A stretch of DNA of 64,000 nucleotides from Stigmatella ashevillena (lineage in GTDB: Bacteria; Myxococcota; Myxococcia; Myxococcales; Myxococcaceae), in NCBI RefSeq assembly GCF_028368975.1, contig NZ_JAQNDM010000002.1, positions 9,790,425 through 9,854,424 on the forward strand, in the 5' to 3' direction. Of this stretch, positions 36,661-44,959 are shown in pieces (within the stretch, counting starts at the first letter, position 1; each line of letters begins with the position of its first letter). The translations under genes and the position numbers were made by a program. Below the pieces are notes generated by a model. That model saw only the letters and a program-made list of their open reading frames with translations. It made no database searches and was not told the origin of the DNA.

Positions 36661-36708
36661 CGTGTCAGCCCTTCGCTTGGACGTGTCAGTCCCCCCGGCT
36701 GACACGTC
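36661..36708 (-). terminator. hairpin plus extra half-site after the benzoate-CoA ligase remnant
   Basis: GACGTGTCAG (36680-36689) and CTGACACGTC (36699-36708) make a perfect 10-bp stem with a 9-nt loop. A third copy of CGTGTCAG is at 36661-36668. It lies just past the stop of the minus-strand ligase remnant, so a terminator is the simplest reading; the extra half-site leaves a protein-binding site possible. Confidence 0.45.
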
Positions 36709-36720
36709 AGCCAGTCCCGC

Positions 36721-37080
36721 TACGCGACGAGGCGCAGCTTGAACCGCTGAATCTTCCCCGTGGCGGTCTTCGGCAGCTCGGTGACGAACTCGATCCAGCG
36801 CGGACGCTTGTAGGCCGCCATCTTCTCCGTGCAATGCTCGGTGAGCTGCTGGATCAGCGCCGGGGTGCTGGATGAGGGTGCTCTCGACTTCCACGGGGGA
36901 CACCCAGATGCCGCCCACCTTCAGGATGAAGATGTGGAAGCTCTCCGTGCACCCAATCCCGTCGATGGTGTCCAGCCCGGTGGCTTCCTTCCACGCGTAC
37001 CAGAGCGCCGCGGGTAGGGCCTCGCTGGCGGACACGCACAGCCGCAAGGACGACAGGTCGTACTGGGAGAAGTCCTTCAC
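36721..37080 (-). pseudogene. decayed benzoate-CoA ligase-type gene, C-terminal pieces
   Basis: Three pieces of an acyl-CoA synthetase are readable on the minus strand: KDFSQYDLSSLRLCVSASEA to GIGCTESFHIF; then LKVGGIWVSPVEVESTLIQH; and, in another frame ending at 36721, KMAAYKRPRWIEFV and ELPKTATGKIQRFKLR. The order matches benzoate-CoA ligases, but the blocks normally lying between these pieces, including the ATP-binding segment, are missing and a frameshift separates the last two. No start is present. It is a clear remnant. Confidence 0.75.
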
Positions 37081-37690
37081 CGCCAGTACCTACGCCGAGT
37101 TGGAGCGCCTCTCGGCCCGGGCTGCCGGGCTGCTGCATGACGCGGGGGCCGCCGGGGAGAGTGCGTGTTTTGCCTGGCCGGGGACAGCGTGGAGAGCATC
37201 GCCCTGGTGCTGGAGCCTTCCGGCTGTTCGCTGCGCAGCCTCTGGTTCCAGGGTGAGGGGAGGCGGGGGGCCTCCTCGGCTGGAGGAGGCGATTGCCGCC
37301 ATGGCTCCGCGCGAGCCCGTGGAGGCCGTCGAGGGCACCCATCCCGCGTGCTGGCAGTACACCCACGGGGCGGACGGCACGGAGCTGGCGGTGGTGCACT
37401 CCCACGGTGGGCTGGAGCTGGTGCGGCGCGAGCGCCCCACGCTCTTCTTCGGCGTGCCCACTTTCTACGCGGGCATGTTGAAGGTGCCCTCAGCCGCCGA
37501 GTGCTTCGATGTCACGAGCGTCCGGGCCTTCATCTCCGCTGGGGAGGCGCTGAGCGTCTCGCTGGCCCGCCGGTTCCAGGAGACCTTCGGCTCGGTGCCC
37601 GTCAACGGCCTGGGCTCGACGGAGATGTTCCACATCTGCATCGCCACGGAGCTGGTCTGCATCGCCTTCAGCTTGGAGCAGGCGACGTAG
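37066..37690 (+). pseudogene. second benzoate-CoA ligase-type remnant, opposite strand
   Basis: Plus-strand pieces read TYAELERLSARAAGLLHDAG, then in another frame FCLAGDSVESIALVL, and later PTLFFGVPTFYAGMLKVPSA continuing to FISAGEALSVSLARRFQETF and GLGSTEMFHIC. They follow family order but with frame changes and missing blocks. The ISAGEAL...GLGSTEMFHIC part is homologous to, but not identical with, the minus-strand remnant 400 bp away, so at least two related genes left fragments here. Around 37650-37740 the minus strand reads RLAASGYRALAVDYYRG, which looks like a piece of an alpha/beta hydrolase. Confidence 0.65.
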
Positions 37691-37746
37691 CCCCGGTAGT
37701 AGTCCACGGCGAGGGCGCGGTAGCCCGAGGCCGCCAGCCGGTCCGT

Positions 37747-38913
37747 CTAGAACTTCGAATCGACGATCGCAGGGTTGCTGCGCACGGCGTCGATGGCCTT
37801 CGCGCGATCCAGACCGCCGTTGTCCATGAGGAAGCGCACGGTGGGCTGTCCCAGCCACGAATAGGGCAGGAAGGCCTTTGCGAAGCTGCGCTTCGCCGGT
37901 GGCTGCTTCTCCATGTATTGGACCGACTCTTCGATCTCTCGCACCACCTCCGCCAGCGAGTCATCGAAGGCCTTGCGCAGCAGCGCATCCCCAGGAGAGG
38001 CGCAGTAGTGCTTGGCCTCGAACTTCTTGATGACGCGGGCATGGGTCAGCTGATCGTTGAAGAGGCGCGTCGGGTTGTCGTCGACGATGATTACTTTATC
38101 CGAGACCTTGTCGTCCTTGTCTGTATTGTCGGCATTGAAGATGCGCAGATCCTTGGATGGCTCTCGGACGGGGTTGCCCGTGTTCGGCCCCTCGGCCTTG
38201 TCCTGCAGGATGAGGTGGCTGTTGGTGAGGATGCCGGCAATCTCGGGAGACTGGGTGAGCGGGGTGCCGTGGAACTTCCACTGGGCCAGCCGCGCGAGGG
38301 TGGGATCGTCCAGGTTGGCGGAGAAGAGGACCACAGCGCCGCCCAGCGCCCGGATGCGCTCGAAAGCCTGCTGCCAGCCGGGGACGAGCTGCACGTTCGG
38401 CGTGCCGGCGGCCATAGGCTCCGGAATGGTGAAATCGAAGCAGGTGACGGTCACCGTTTTGGGGTTGTACTGGCTCCAGAGCGTCTCATCCAGGTCGAAC
38501 ACGACGATGAACTTCGCTTGGCGGAGCTGCTCCACATCCAGGGGGCGCTCGAACTGGTTGCTGCGCACCCGCTCCAGGGCCACGTCGAAGGCCTGCTTCG
38601 GCTCGGTGTTGGGCTTGGCGCGCAGTTGGTCCCGGTAGTGGTTCTGCAGTTCGACGGCCTGAGCTCGGGTGAGAGCGTAGCGCTCCATGAGCCGGCGGAT
38701 AGCGAAGGACGGCGGAGGAGGACTGTCGGAGTTGGAGTACTTGTCGGCCCACAGCGGCAGCGGCTGCAAGACGTGATCTCCGAGCGGATCGGAGGGACAG
38801 GACGCAGGGGACGCGGGCCGTTGGATTTCTGCCCCTGCCACGCAGCCAGCGAGCGGAGCGGCAGACAGGAGGGAAACGATCAGCGGCATCGACAGCGCGG
38901 GGATCCGGTTCAC
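37747..38913 (-). CDS. lipoprotein with FCP1-like HAD phosphatase domain
   Basis: The signal peptide ends in a lipobox LAGC (Cys24). A helical region (about 60-125, with RRLMERYALTRAQAVELQNHYRD) precedes a HAD domain that starts with FIVVFDLDETLW at 135, the DxDxT motif of FCP1/NIF-type phosphatases. ALGGAVVLFSANLDD follows as motif II-like and DKVIIVDDNPTRLFN as the acidic motif. A surface-anchored phosphatase of this type is unusual. GTG 38913 follows TGGGAG at five bases and was chosen over ATG 38889. Upstream sequence in the same frame is open to 39186 but lacks a start signal. Confidence 0.75.
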   Translation of the reverse strand: MNRIPALSMPLIVSLLSAAPLAGCVAGAEIQRPASPASCPSDPLGDHVLQPLPLWADKYSNSDSPPPPSFAIRRLMERYALTRAQAVELQNHYRDQLRAKPNTEPKQAFDVALERVRSNQFERPLDVEQLRQAKFIVVFDLDETLWSQYNPKTVTVTCFDFTIPEPMAAGTPNVQLVPGWQQAFERIRALGGAVVLFSANLDDPTLARLAQWKFHGTPLTQSPEIAGILTNSHLILQDKAEGPNTGNPVREPSKDLRIFNADNTDKDDKVSDKVIIVDDNPTRLFNDQLTHARVIKKFEAKHYCASPGDALLRKAFDDSLAEVVREIEESVQYMEKQPPAKRSFAKAFLPYSWLGQPTVRFLMDNGGLDRAKAIDAVRSNPAIVDSKF

Positions 38914-39101
38914 AGTGTCTCCCAGGGTAGAGGGAGCCGCCGTTTTATGTCTACCCGGTGTGTGTGTATAGGAAGATATGCAGGCGGATTTCCGTAGAAT
39001 CCCTGAGAGGGTAACGACGGATGCATCACCCTCCGGAACGTCCCTGAGCCCGAACGTCTCGCGGAGCAGATCCGTTCGAAGGGCGGCCGTGCAGGACCGG
39101 C

Positions 39102-39464
39102 TTACGGGTTGAAGAGCTTTGACGCGTCGACGTACGCGTTGTACTCGGCCAGCTTGCCGCCTTCGAAGCGGGAGATGGTCGCCCACGGCACTGTGAGCTT
39201 GCTCCCATCCTTGCGCACGTAGGTCACCAGCCCGTTGGCGAAGGCGCGGTCCTCCAGCGTCCAGCAGTTCTGGAACTGGTGACTGATGCCGCCGATGGCC
39301 GAGAAGAACCCGGCAATGAAGTCCTCGATGGGGCCGCGGCCGGTGACCGGCTCGTTGTTCCCGAAACGGAAGACGCCCCCCTCGGTGAAGAACGACGCGA
39401 AGCCGGGGGCGTCGAGCGCATCCACGCGCGTGAACATCTCGTCGAAGAATCGCTTGTGCTCCAT
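39102..39464 (-). CDS. SnoaL-like/NTF2-fold protein
   Basis: The 120-residue cytoplasmic protein has the NTF2 pattern of the SnoaL group: an N-terminal helix (RFFDEMFTRVDALDAPGFASFF), GGVFRFGNNEPVTGRGPIEDFI, then a curved sheet (VTYVRKDGSKLTVPWATISRFE, KLAEYNAYVD). Members act as polyketide cyclases, isomerases or ligand-binding proteins; no catalytic residue can be assigned. AGGAG lies nine bases before ATG 39464; ATG 39488 is an alternative. Confidence 0.8.
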   Translation of the reverse strand: MEHKRFFDEMFTRVDALDAPGFASFFTEGGVFRFGNNEPVTGRGPIEDFIAGFFSAIGGISHQFQNCWTLEDRAFANGLVTYVRKDGSKLTVPWATISRFEGGKLAEYNAYVDASKLFNP

Positions 39465-39539
39465 GAGTGCATTCTCCTGATGCTGCATCGTAGACAGTTG
39501 GGTGAGCGTCTCCTTCACCGTCGCCAGCGAGAGGGCGGC

Positions 39540-40030
39540 TCAGGGGACGGAGAACTGGAGGTTATGGACCTGATCTCCTTGTTCTGCGGATTGAGGATGA
39601 CGCCCCGGTTGATCTGCTGGCCGACCGCGGCCACCTGGGGGTCGATACCCAGGGTCCGGAAGGCCAGCATCCGAAGATCCTGAAAGCGATTTCCTGAATC
39701 CAGTCTTCATGTGGGCGGATATACCACCAGCCCGCGCGCGTCCCGATTCTTTCCCAGGCCTCCGTCCGGCCTCGTCGTCGCCTCCTGGGGGGGTTCCTGG
39801 AGCGCCCATCGCGGGGGGAGCAGAAAAAAAAGGGCTCGGCGGGAAGAACGAGAGTTCCCGGCGTAATGGCTGGTGAAGCACGGAAGAGACGCCTGACCGG
39901 AACGCACCGACACACGGTACCAGAGCGGATTCCACACACTTGCGGAGTTTTTGGTCCAAGCGGCCGGCTGCCGGAGCCGACTTGCGCGGCCGAGTCGTCA
40001 ACCCATCCGGCAACTGGAAATGGTTCATCA
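39540..40030. other. mostly non-coding stretch with a possible C-terminal gene remnant
   Basis: Between 39560 and 39700 the minus strand reads DLRMLAFRTLGIDPQVAAVG and GVILNPQNKEI, which looks like the end of a real protein without its beginning; the last codons may be frameshifted. From 39720 to 40030 I see no gene. The part before 40031 should hold the promoter of the repeat lipoprotein gene. Confidence 0.35.
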
Positions 40031-41056
40031 ATGAAAAGCATCAATCTTGTTGCGCTCGCTGTCTTCGGAACCACGGCGCTCACGGGGTGCGGAGTGGATC
40101 CAGGAGAGATGCAGGACGACGCAAGCAGCCTGGAGGCGCCCGCACAGGAGTTCACGAGTTCTTTCGAAGACGCGTCCAAGGACTCTGGGCCTTCCATTGC
40201 GCTCGACGGCAGGGCCGCTGCGGCTGAGGAGGGCGTCCGGGAAATGGCCCTGAGCCCAGGCCTCATGGGGCTCACGTCGTCGTGGTACTCGGGCTCTGTG
40301 GCGGCCGGTGCAACCCAGCACTGGTATTGGAACAACTCCAGCCTCACCAGCGCCTACAGCGTGGGCTTGTCGCCAACGGGAGCGAGCACCACGAGCGGGT
40401 GCCGGTTCGAAGTCACTCGGACCTGGGATACCCAGAACTACGGCGGTGAGCGCGAGTTCCACTTCAACATCAAGAACACGGGCACGATCGCCTGCGGGAC
40501 GAACATCCTGCTCGCGTCGCAGGCTCGGGCCAGTACGTGGGCGACGGGAGGGATCGATGTCGGCGCGTCGAAATCCTGGACCTGGAACAACGCCAACCCC
40601 CTCACCGCCACGCATGTCGTCGGCATCTCGCCCTCCGGTGCGACCAGTGCCAACCCTTGCGAGCTCGAAGTGACCCGCACGTGGTACGCCCAGCAGCCAG
40701 GAGGAGAGCGCGAGTTCAAGTTCACGGTGAAGAATGTCGGTGCGATCGCGTGCCAGGGTGACGTCCAGTTGGCGGTCGTCACCGGCTCGAGCTCGTCCTG
40801 GTCCACGGGCTCCCTCAGCCCGGGTGCGTCCGGCTCTTGGGTGTGGAACAACGCCAACCCGCTCGACCGCGTCTACGCTCCCGGCCTGTCTCCGGCTGGC
40901 GCACTCGGCAGCACCCCCTGCCAGCTCGAGGTGACGAAGTCCTCCTACCAGCAGGTGATCGATTCGGACGGAACCACCGAGCGGAAGTTTTACTTCACCG
41001 TCCAGAATGTCGGCTCCTTGACGTGCTCCGGAACGGTGCTGCTCAATTATCTCTAA
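40031..41056 (+). CDS. lipoprotein with three tandem beta-type repeats
   Basis: After a lipobox (TALTGC) and an acidic linker, residues about 80-341 consist of three repeats of about 85 residues. Each runs W-x-G or STG, GA-x-x-x-W-x-WNN, GLSP or GISP plus SGA, a Cys, EVT-R-T-W, ERxFxFxxxNxGxxxCxG, and ends in a Leu/Val strand. Two Cys per repeat probably form a disulfide. Repeats two and three are closest. I do not recognise the repeat. The protein is probably surface exposed. Confidence 0.75.
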   Translation: MKSINLVALAVFGTTALTGCGVDPGEMQDDASSLEAPAQEFTSSFEDASKDSGPSIALDGRAAAAEEGVREMALSPGLMGLTSSWYSGSVAAGATQHWYWNNSSLTSAYSVGLSPTGASTTSGCRFEVTRTWDTQNYGGEREFHFNIKNTGTIACGTNILLASQARASTWATGGIDVGASKSWTWNNANPLTATHVVGISPSGATSANPCELEVTRTWYAQQPGGEREFKFTVKNVGAIACQGDVQLAVVTGSSSSWSTGSLSPGASGSWVWNNANPLDRVYAPGLSPAGALGSTPCQLEVTKSSYQQVIDSDGTTERKFYFTVQNVGSLTCSGTVLLNYL

Positions 41057-41080
41057 CGGCTCTGTTTCGCCAAGCGCCAC

Positions 41081-41109
41081 GGGACGGTGCACCCCGGTGC
41101 ACCTGTCCC
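41081..41109. terminator. hairpin between convergent genes
   Basis: GGGAC-GTGCAC-CCCG-GTGCAC-GTCCC forms a long stem with small bulges and a 4-nt loop. It lies 24 bp after the repeat lipoprotein stop and 34 bp before the stop of the minus-strand membrane protein. Confidence 0.55.
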
Positions 41110-41142
41110 TTCTGGCGGGCGGCCGATCTTCGACCGACTCGG

Positions 41143-41934
41143 TTAACGGGGAAATAACCTGCTCAGAAAGCGCATGATTCTGCTCCACCCTGTCTGAGGC
41201 CTGGGCAGCTGTGGCGTGGCTTGCGTGAGGGGGGCGGTGTCGTCAGCCGAAGCCCTGGCCATTTGGCCTGTCTCGTTCCACCCCAGGTAGCCAGCGATGG
41301 TCTCCCGGCCCCCAAAGGGCACCATCAAGCCGTAGAGAACGAGGGACCCCAGAAGCAAGATGGAGACGAGGTACACGTCCCAGTCCCAGAGCTTGCCCTG
41401 GGATTGGACGTAGATGCACGACGTGAAGATGAGGAGTGCGGTGAGCAGTCCCACGGCCCACTGAGCCATGGAAGCCTTGAGCTGACGCCAGAATGTCCAA
41501 GGCCGGAGCTGCTCGAACTTGCGCGGGATGACCTTGGAGTTCTCGGAGACCTTCAACGTCAAGCCCACGACCGGGCTCTCGGTGGTGGCCTTGACCACCA
41601 CGACGCCTTCGGCGGGAAAAGCCAAGAGCGTGAAGCAGGCTGTCTTCCCCTGGATGCGTGGTGGCTCCTTGACCCAAGGGCCTGCGAACACTTCCACCTC
41701 CTGGATACGGCCGTAGGCATGCAACTCGAGCACCAAGGGGCCAGGGACGAGGGTGGACTCAAAGTTGCGGATGACGAAGCGCTGGTGACGGGAATCGCCG
41801 CCGAGCTGATGGCGCTGGAACATGATGTTGGGCTTGGCGTAGTGCTGGATGACGTAGAGCACCAGGGAGCCGACCGCCGCACAGAGGACGATGATGAAGT
41901 GCAACGAGATCTCATTGAGAACGTTCGAGAGCAT
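41143..41934 (-). CDS. hypothetical membrane protein, partner of the PAS sensor
   Basis: The 263-residue protein has one TM segment near the N-terminus (FIIVLCAAVGSLVLYVI), a beta-rich soluble domain of about 115 residues (VIRNFESTLVPGPLVLELHAYG, GVVVVKATTESPVVGLTLKV), two more TM segments (about 160-180 and 190-210) and a polar C-terminal tail. I do not recognise it. It starts 17 bp after the stop of the sensor gene on the same strand, so the two form an operon. GC content of this pair is lower than in the neighbourhood. Confidence 0.7.
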   Translation of the reverse strand: MLSNVLNEISLHFIIVLCAAVGSLVLYVIQHYAKPNIMFQRHQLGGDSRHQRFVIRNFESTLVPGPLVLELHAYGRIQEVEVFAGPWVKEPPRIQGKTACFTLLAFPAEGVVVVKATTESPVVGLTLKVSENSKVIPRKFEQLRPWTFWRQLKASMAQWAVGLLTALLIFTSCIYVQSQGKLWDWDVYLVSILLLGSLVLYGLMVPFGGRETIAGYLGWNETGQMARASADDTAPLTQATPQLPRPQTGWSRIMRFLSRLFPR

Positions 41935-41951
41935 GATGGCCCGTCTCCTCG

Positions 41952-43892
41952 TTAGGGGGGTCCTTCCGTTTTTCCCGCGCGCTCCTTCCTACGGGCTTTC
42001 TCCAACAGGATGCGCGTCTGCTCGTCTGCCCGCTCGAACATGCAGAAAACGTGACCCTTGCCTTTGGGGCGCAGGATGGGCGAACCGATGATACGGAACC
42101 AAGAAACCTTCGCGTAGCCATCTGTCACGTCGAGCCGCGCCCAGTATTCCCCCGTGGTGCCTTCCCGGCGTTGAGTTCGGAGTTTTTCGAGGGGGCCCGA
42201 CACGAAGGTGGAGCCGTGCCGGAAATAGACCTTGCCGTCGCAGACCAGGTCCGCGAGCTGAAGGTTCTCGGAGTGAGAGATGGGGAGCCAAGGCGACGTA
42301 TCGTGCACCCCGAACTTGGGAATCGGTCTGCGCAGGAGCTCTTCCGCCCGGTCATTGGCGGCGATGATGCGCCCGTCCTCGGTGAATCGCACCACGCCAA
42401 CGGGCAGCCCCCGAATGAGAGCGGAGTCCCTCCGTTGGTCCTTGAGGAAGAAGCAGCGGACGGTGAGCGCTGTGATGCCGAGCAGGCAGGCGACGGCGGA
42501 GACGAAGCTGACCCAATCCTTGATGCCGCGTGGGGCCGGTTTGAAAAATGCGATCTCATAACGGTCGGTATTTCCCAGCCCGCTGTGGTGGATGGCCGCG
42601 GCGAAGTGGCCTCCGGAGGTGACGGTCATGTCCGAAGCGCCCGAATTGGAGGGGTGCCCAGAGAATTCCCGCCACCATTGAAGGGCTGCTGCTCTGGCTT
42701 CGCGGCGCTCGGGATCACTGGAAACTTCAAAGGCGCGCTCTGGGCAGGTGAATCCTGGCTGCCCACAGACGGTTAATTCAGGAAGGTCCTCTTTCCTGGA
42801 GGGCTCCTTCACCTTGACCAGAGTTGTCTTGAAGAGGTGCTGCTCCCGAAGCGATTGATGGATGAGCCGAGGGGGGAGGCTGATGTCGGTGCAAAAGGCG
42901 CCCAGGCGGCCATGGCTGTCCGCGACGCGATAACAGAGGGTGGTGACGATGCCATTGCCGTTCATGTCGATGTGAGGGCGGGAGTGGTACCGCTCCTTCG
43001 AATAGTCGCGGCTCACGCACGGCTGCTCTGTGGTCGGTAGCAGTGTTTGCTGGAACGCGTTGCTTTCTGTGAAAGCATGATGGGCGACGAGCGGTGTCCT
43101 CAGCGGCACGAGGGAGCGCAGGAAGCCACTCATCGAGATGAAATAAAAATTCTTGAAAACGGGAACATCCTGGGAGAGGTCCACTTGAGGCAGGTGGGCT
43201 GAAGGCAGCTCAATGGCAGGCTTGTTCAGCATCGGGCGGAGTGCTTCGAGGCTCAGCGAGCGCCAGAAACTGGCACGAAAGGAGGGCTGCTGGCCGGATG
43301 AGTCGGAGAAGGGCACGAGTGGACTGGGAATTCGCAGGGTCGAGTGCTCACGGCCATCGTCCTCGAACAGCCTGGGAAAGGGGTCGGCTGGGCGCGACCA
43401 ACGACCCTGTTCTTCTGGGGTCGTGAGTGCCTGGAGGGCACTGAACCGTTCATCCCAGGGCTGGATGTCCGCCTCTTCATTGAGGTGAGCCATGAACAAG
43501 GCGTAGATCTGGTCGGGAACTTTGCCTCCCTCTCGGATACTTGATTGTTCGGGCGAGGAGTTGGGGTTTTCTTTCAGGGCCTTCGCTTCGTCCCAGGATT
43601 CCGCCTCGCACACCGTCCAGGTGAGATGTTTTCCAATGATGGCTGCCGACATGGCTGGACGCTTGATCGAGGAAGAGGGTTCCTGCTCCACCCGGAAGAG
43701 CCGATTCAGCTGCGTCATTCCCTGTTCCACTGGGAAAAGCACCTGACGGGCGAAGAAGCACGCAACTGCCATCAAGGCCATGGAGGTGGTGTAGCTGCCG
43801 AATCCATTTCGCAGCGCCGCGCGGATCTTGGCCAGGAACTTGAGGCCTAAACTCCAGAGAGAGCTGGCTTGGACCACGCTGTGCTCCGACAT
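41952..43892 (-). CDS. membrane sensor with large extracytoplasmic domain and cytoplasmic PAS domain, no output domain
   Basis: TM1 is at about 35-55. A long extracytoplasmic domain of about 420 residues follows, with double-Cache-like features (IDMNGNGIVTTLCYRVADSHGRLGAF). TM2 is near 480-500 (FVSAVACLLGITALTVRCFF). The cytoplasmic part has a PAS domain (IRGLPVGVVRFTEDGRIIAANDRAEELL) and a C-terminal helix. No kinase, cyclase, phosphodiesterase or methyl-accepting domain is present, so signals must pass by protein contact. GGGAGGAAGGG decides ATG 43892 over 43940. The downstream membrane protein is the obvious partner. Confidence 0.72.
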   Translation of the reverse strand: MSEHSVVQASSLWSLGLKFLAKIRAALRNGFGSYTTSMALMAVACFFARQVLFPVEQGMTQLNRLFRVEQEPSSSIKRPAMSAAIIGKHLTWTVCEAESWDEAKALKENPNSSPEQSSIREGGKVPDQIYALFMAHLNEEADIQPWDERFSALQALTTPEEQGRWSRPADPFPRLFEDDGREHSTLRIPSPLVPFSDSSGQQPSFRASFWRSLSLEALRPMLNKPAIELPSAHLPQVDLSQDVPVFKNFYFISMSGFLRSLVPLRTPLVAHHAFTESNAFQQTLLPTTEQPCVSRDYSKERYHSRPHIDMNGNGIVTTLCYRVADSHGRLGAFCTDISLPPRLIHQSLREQHLFKTTLVKVKEPSRKEDLPELTVCGQPGFTCPERAFEVSSDPERREARAAALQWWREFSGHPSNSGASDMTVTSGGHFAAAIHHSGLGNTDRYEIAFFKPAPRGIKDWVSFVSAVACLLGITALTVRCFFLKDQRRDSALIRGLPVGVVRFTEDGRIIAANDRAEELLRRPIPKFGVHDTSPWLPISHSENLQLADLVCDGKVYFRHGSTFVSGPLEKLRTQRREGTTGEYWARLDVTDGYAKVSWFRIIGSPILRPKGKGHVFCMFERADEQTRILLEKARRKERAGKTEGPP

Positions 43893-44124
43893 GCCCTTCC
43901 TCCCGCGTTCAGGGGCAGACGTGTGCAGTGCCTGGGTCATCCCCCATGCTCATCTGAGCCTGAAAGCAAGAGGCTCCTTTGTGACGGAGTTGAGAAAGAG
44001 GGAGGCTTCCTCGCATGAGGCAGGAATGACCGAGCACGGCAGTGCGCTCTGGATGAAGCAGGCGGGAGCCCAGAGTGGCGGTTAAGCAGAAATACTGGTA
44101 ATACCTGCTCCCTTCGCCTCCCCC

Positions 44125-44147
44125 GCGCCGGGTGTGCAGCCCGGCGC
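44125..44147 (+). promoter_or_regulatory. GC-rich hairpin in the leader of the DNase I-like gene
   Basis: GCGCCGGG and CCCGGCGC form a perfect 8-bp stem with a 7-nt loop ending 16 bases before ATG 44164. It could influence ribosome access or end upstream transcripts. No T-tract follows. Confidence 0.35.
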
Positions 44148-44163
44148 CCGCCCCTGAGAAACC

Positions 44164-44874
44164 ATGCTCAAGCTCTTGTCCTCGGCCGTCCTCAGCCTGC
44201 TCGTCTCCCTATGGACGGAGGCGCTCGCGGTCACGACGACCACCGTCGCGACCCACAACACCCTTCACGGGAGCGCGAACGTCCAGCCGCTCGCGGACAT
44301 CATCGGCTGGCAGGAGGTGGATACCGACGCGGGTCATTCCAAGCTCGGCGCGCTCGAGTTCTACGACCACCACCGTCCTGGCGAGGGTCGGCTCGATGCC
44401 CGCAACTCCATCGCCATCTCGTGGCGCAAGAACAAGTACGAGAAGACGGGAGACGGCTCCCGGCTCACGCATGGAGGGGAGGCTGGGGTGACGCCCGCGC
44501 GCTTCGTGAACTGGGTGGTGCTGAAGAACAAGGACACCGGCGCGAAGCTGGCGTTCATCAACACCCATTACATTTCCGGCGCTTGGAACGGTGAGCACCC
44601 CGAGCGCCAGGAGCGCTGGCAGACGCACAACGCCGTGGTGCGCGAGGTCGTCGCGGATCTGCTCTCGCGGGGGCTGCCCGTGGTCCTGGTGGGCGACTTC
44701 AACCGTCCGCTCTCGCAGGACATCCCGGGGATGAACCACCTGCGGACGGCGGGGGTCGACGGCGTGCCCATCGATCAGATCTACGTTAGCCGTGGCATCG
44801 GTACCGGTCCTGCCGAACGCCTGGAGAAGTACGGCTCCGACCACTTCGCCTACACCGCGACCGTCCAGTACTGA
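44164..44874 (+). CDS. secreted endonuclease/exonuclease/phosphatase-family protein
   Basis: The 236-residue protein has a signal peptide (LKLLSSAVLSLLVSLWTEALA) and the DNase I-like fold pattern: ATHNTLHG at the first strand, IIGWQEVD with the metal-binding Glu, INTHYISG, VVLVGDFNRPL with Asp-Asn, and YGSDHFAYTATV with the catalytic Asp-His at the end. Family members cleave phosphodiesters (nucleases, sphingomyelinases); the exact substrate is not readable. A GC hairpin precedes the start. It converges with the carboxypeptidase gene. Confidence 0.85.
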   Translation: MLKLLSSAVLSLLVSLWTEALAVTTTTVATHNTLHGSANVQPLADIIGWQEVDTDAGHSKLGALEFYDHHRPGEGRLDARNSIAISWRKNKYEKTGDGSRLTHGGEAGVTPARFVNWVVLKNKDTGAKLAFINTHYISGAWNGEHPERQERWQTHNAVVREVVADLLSRGLPVVLVGDFNRPLSQDIPGMNHLRTAGVDGVPIDQIYVSRGIGTGPAERLEKYGSDHFAYTATVQY

Positions 44875-44888
44875 CAGCCGGTTCTCGC

Positions 44889-44923
44889 GGGAGCCACACG
44901 GGGGCATTCACCGTGCGGCTCCC
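44889..44923. terminator. bidirectional hairpin between convergent genes
   Basis: GGGAGCC...GGCTCCC forms the outer stem and CACGG...CCGTG the inner one, with one mismatch and a 9-nt loop. It starts 15 bp after the DNase I-like gene and ends 37 bp before the carboxypeptidase stop. Confidence 0.6.
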
Positions 44924-44959
44924 TTGGCTTGAGCATGGGCGCAGGAGCCCGGCTGCGGC

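Noticed and set aside
38914-39186. Upstream extension of the HAD lipoprotein frame
   Set aside because: The GTG at 38913 has a ribosome site and begins a signal peptide; the extension would bury it. Part of it (FGLRDVPEGDASVV) looks protein-like but is too short to call.
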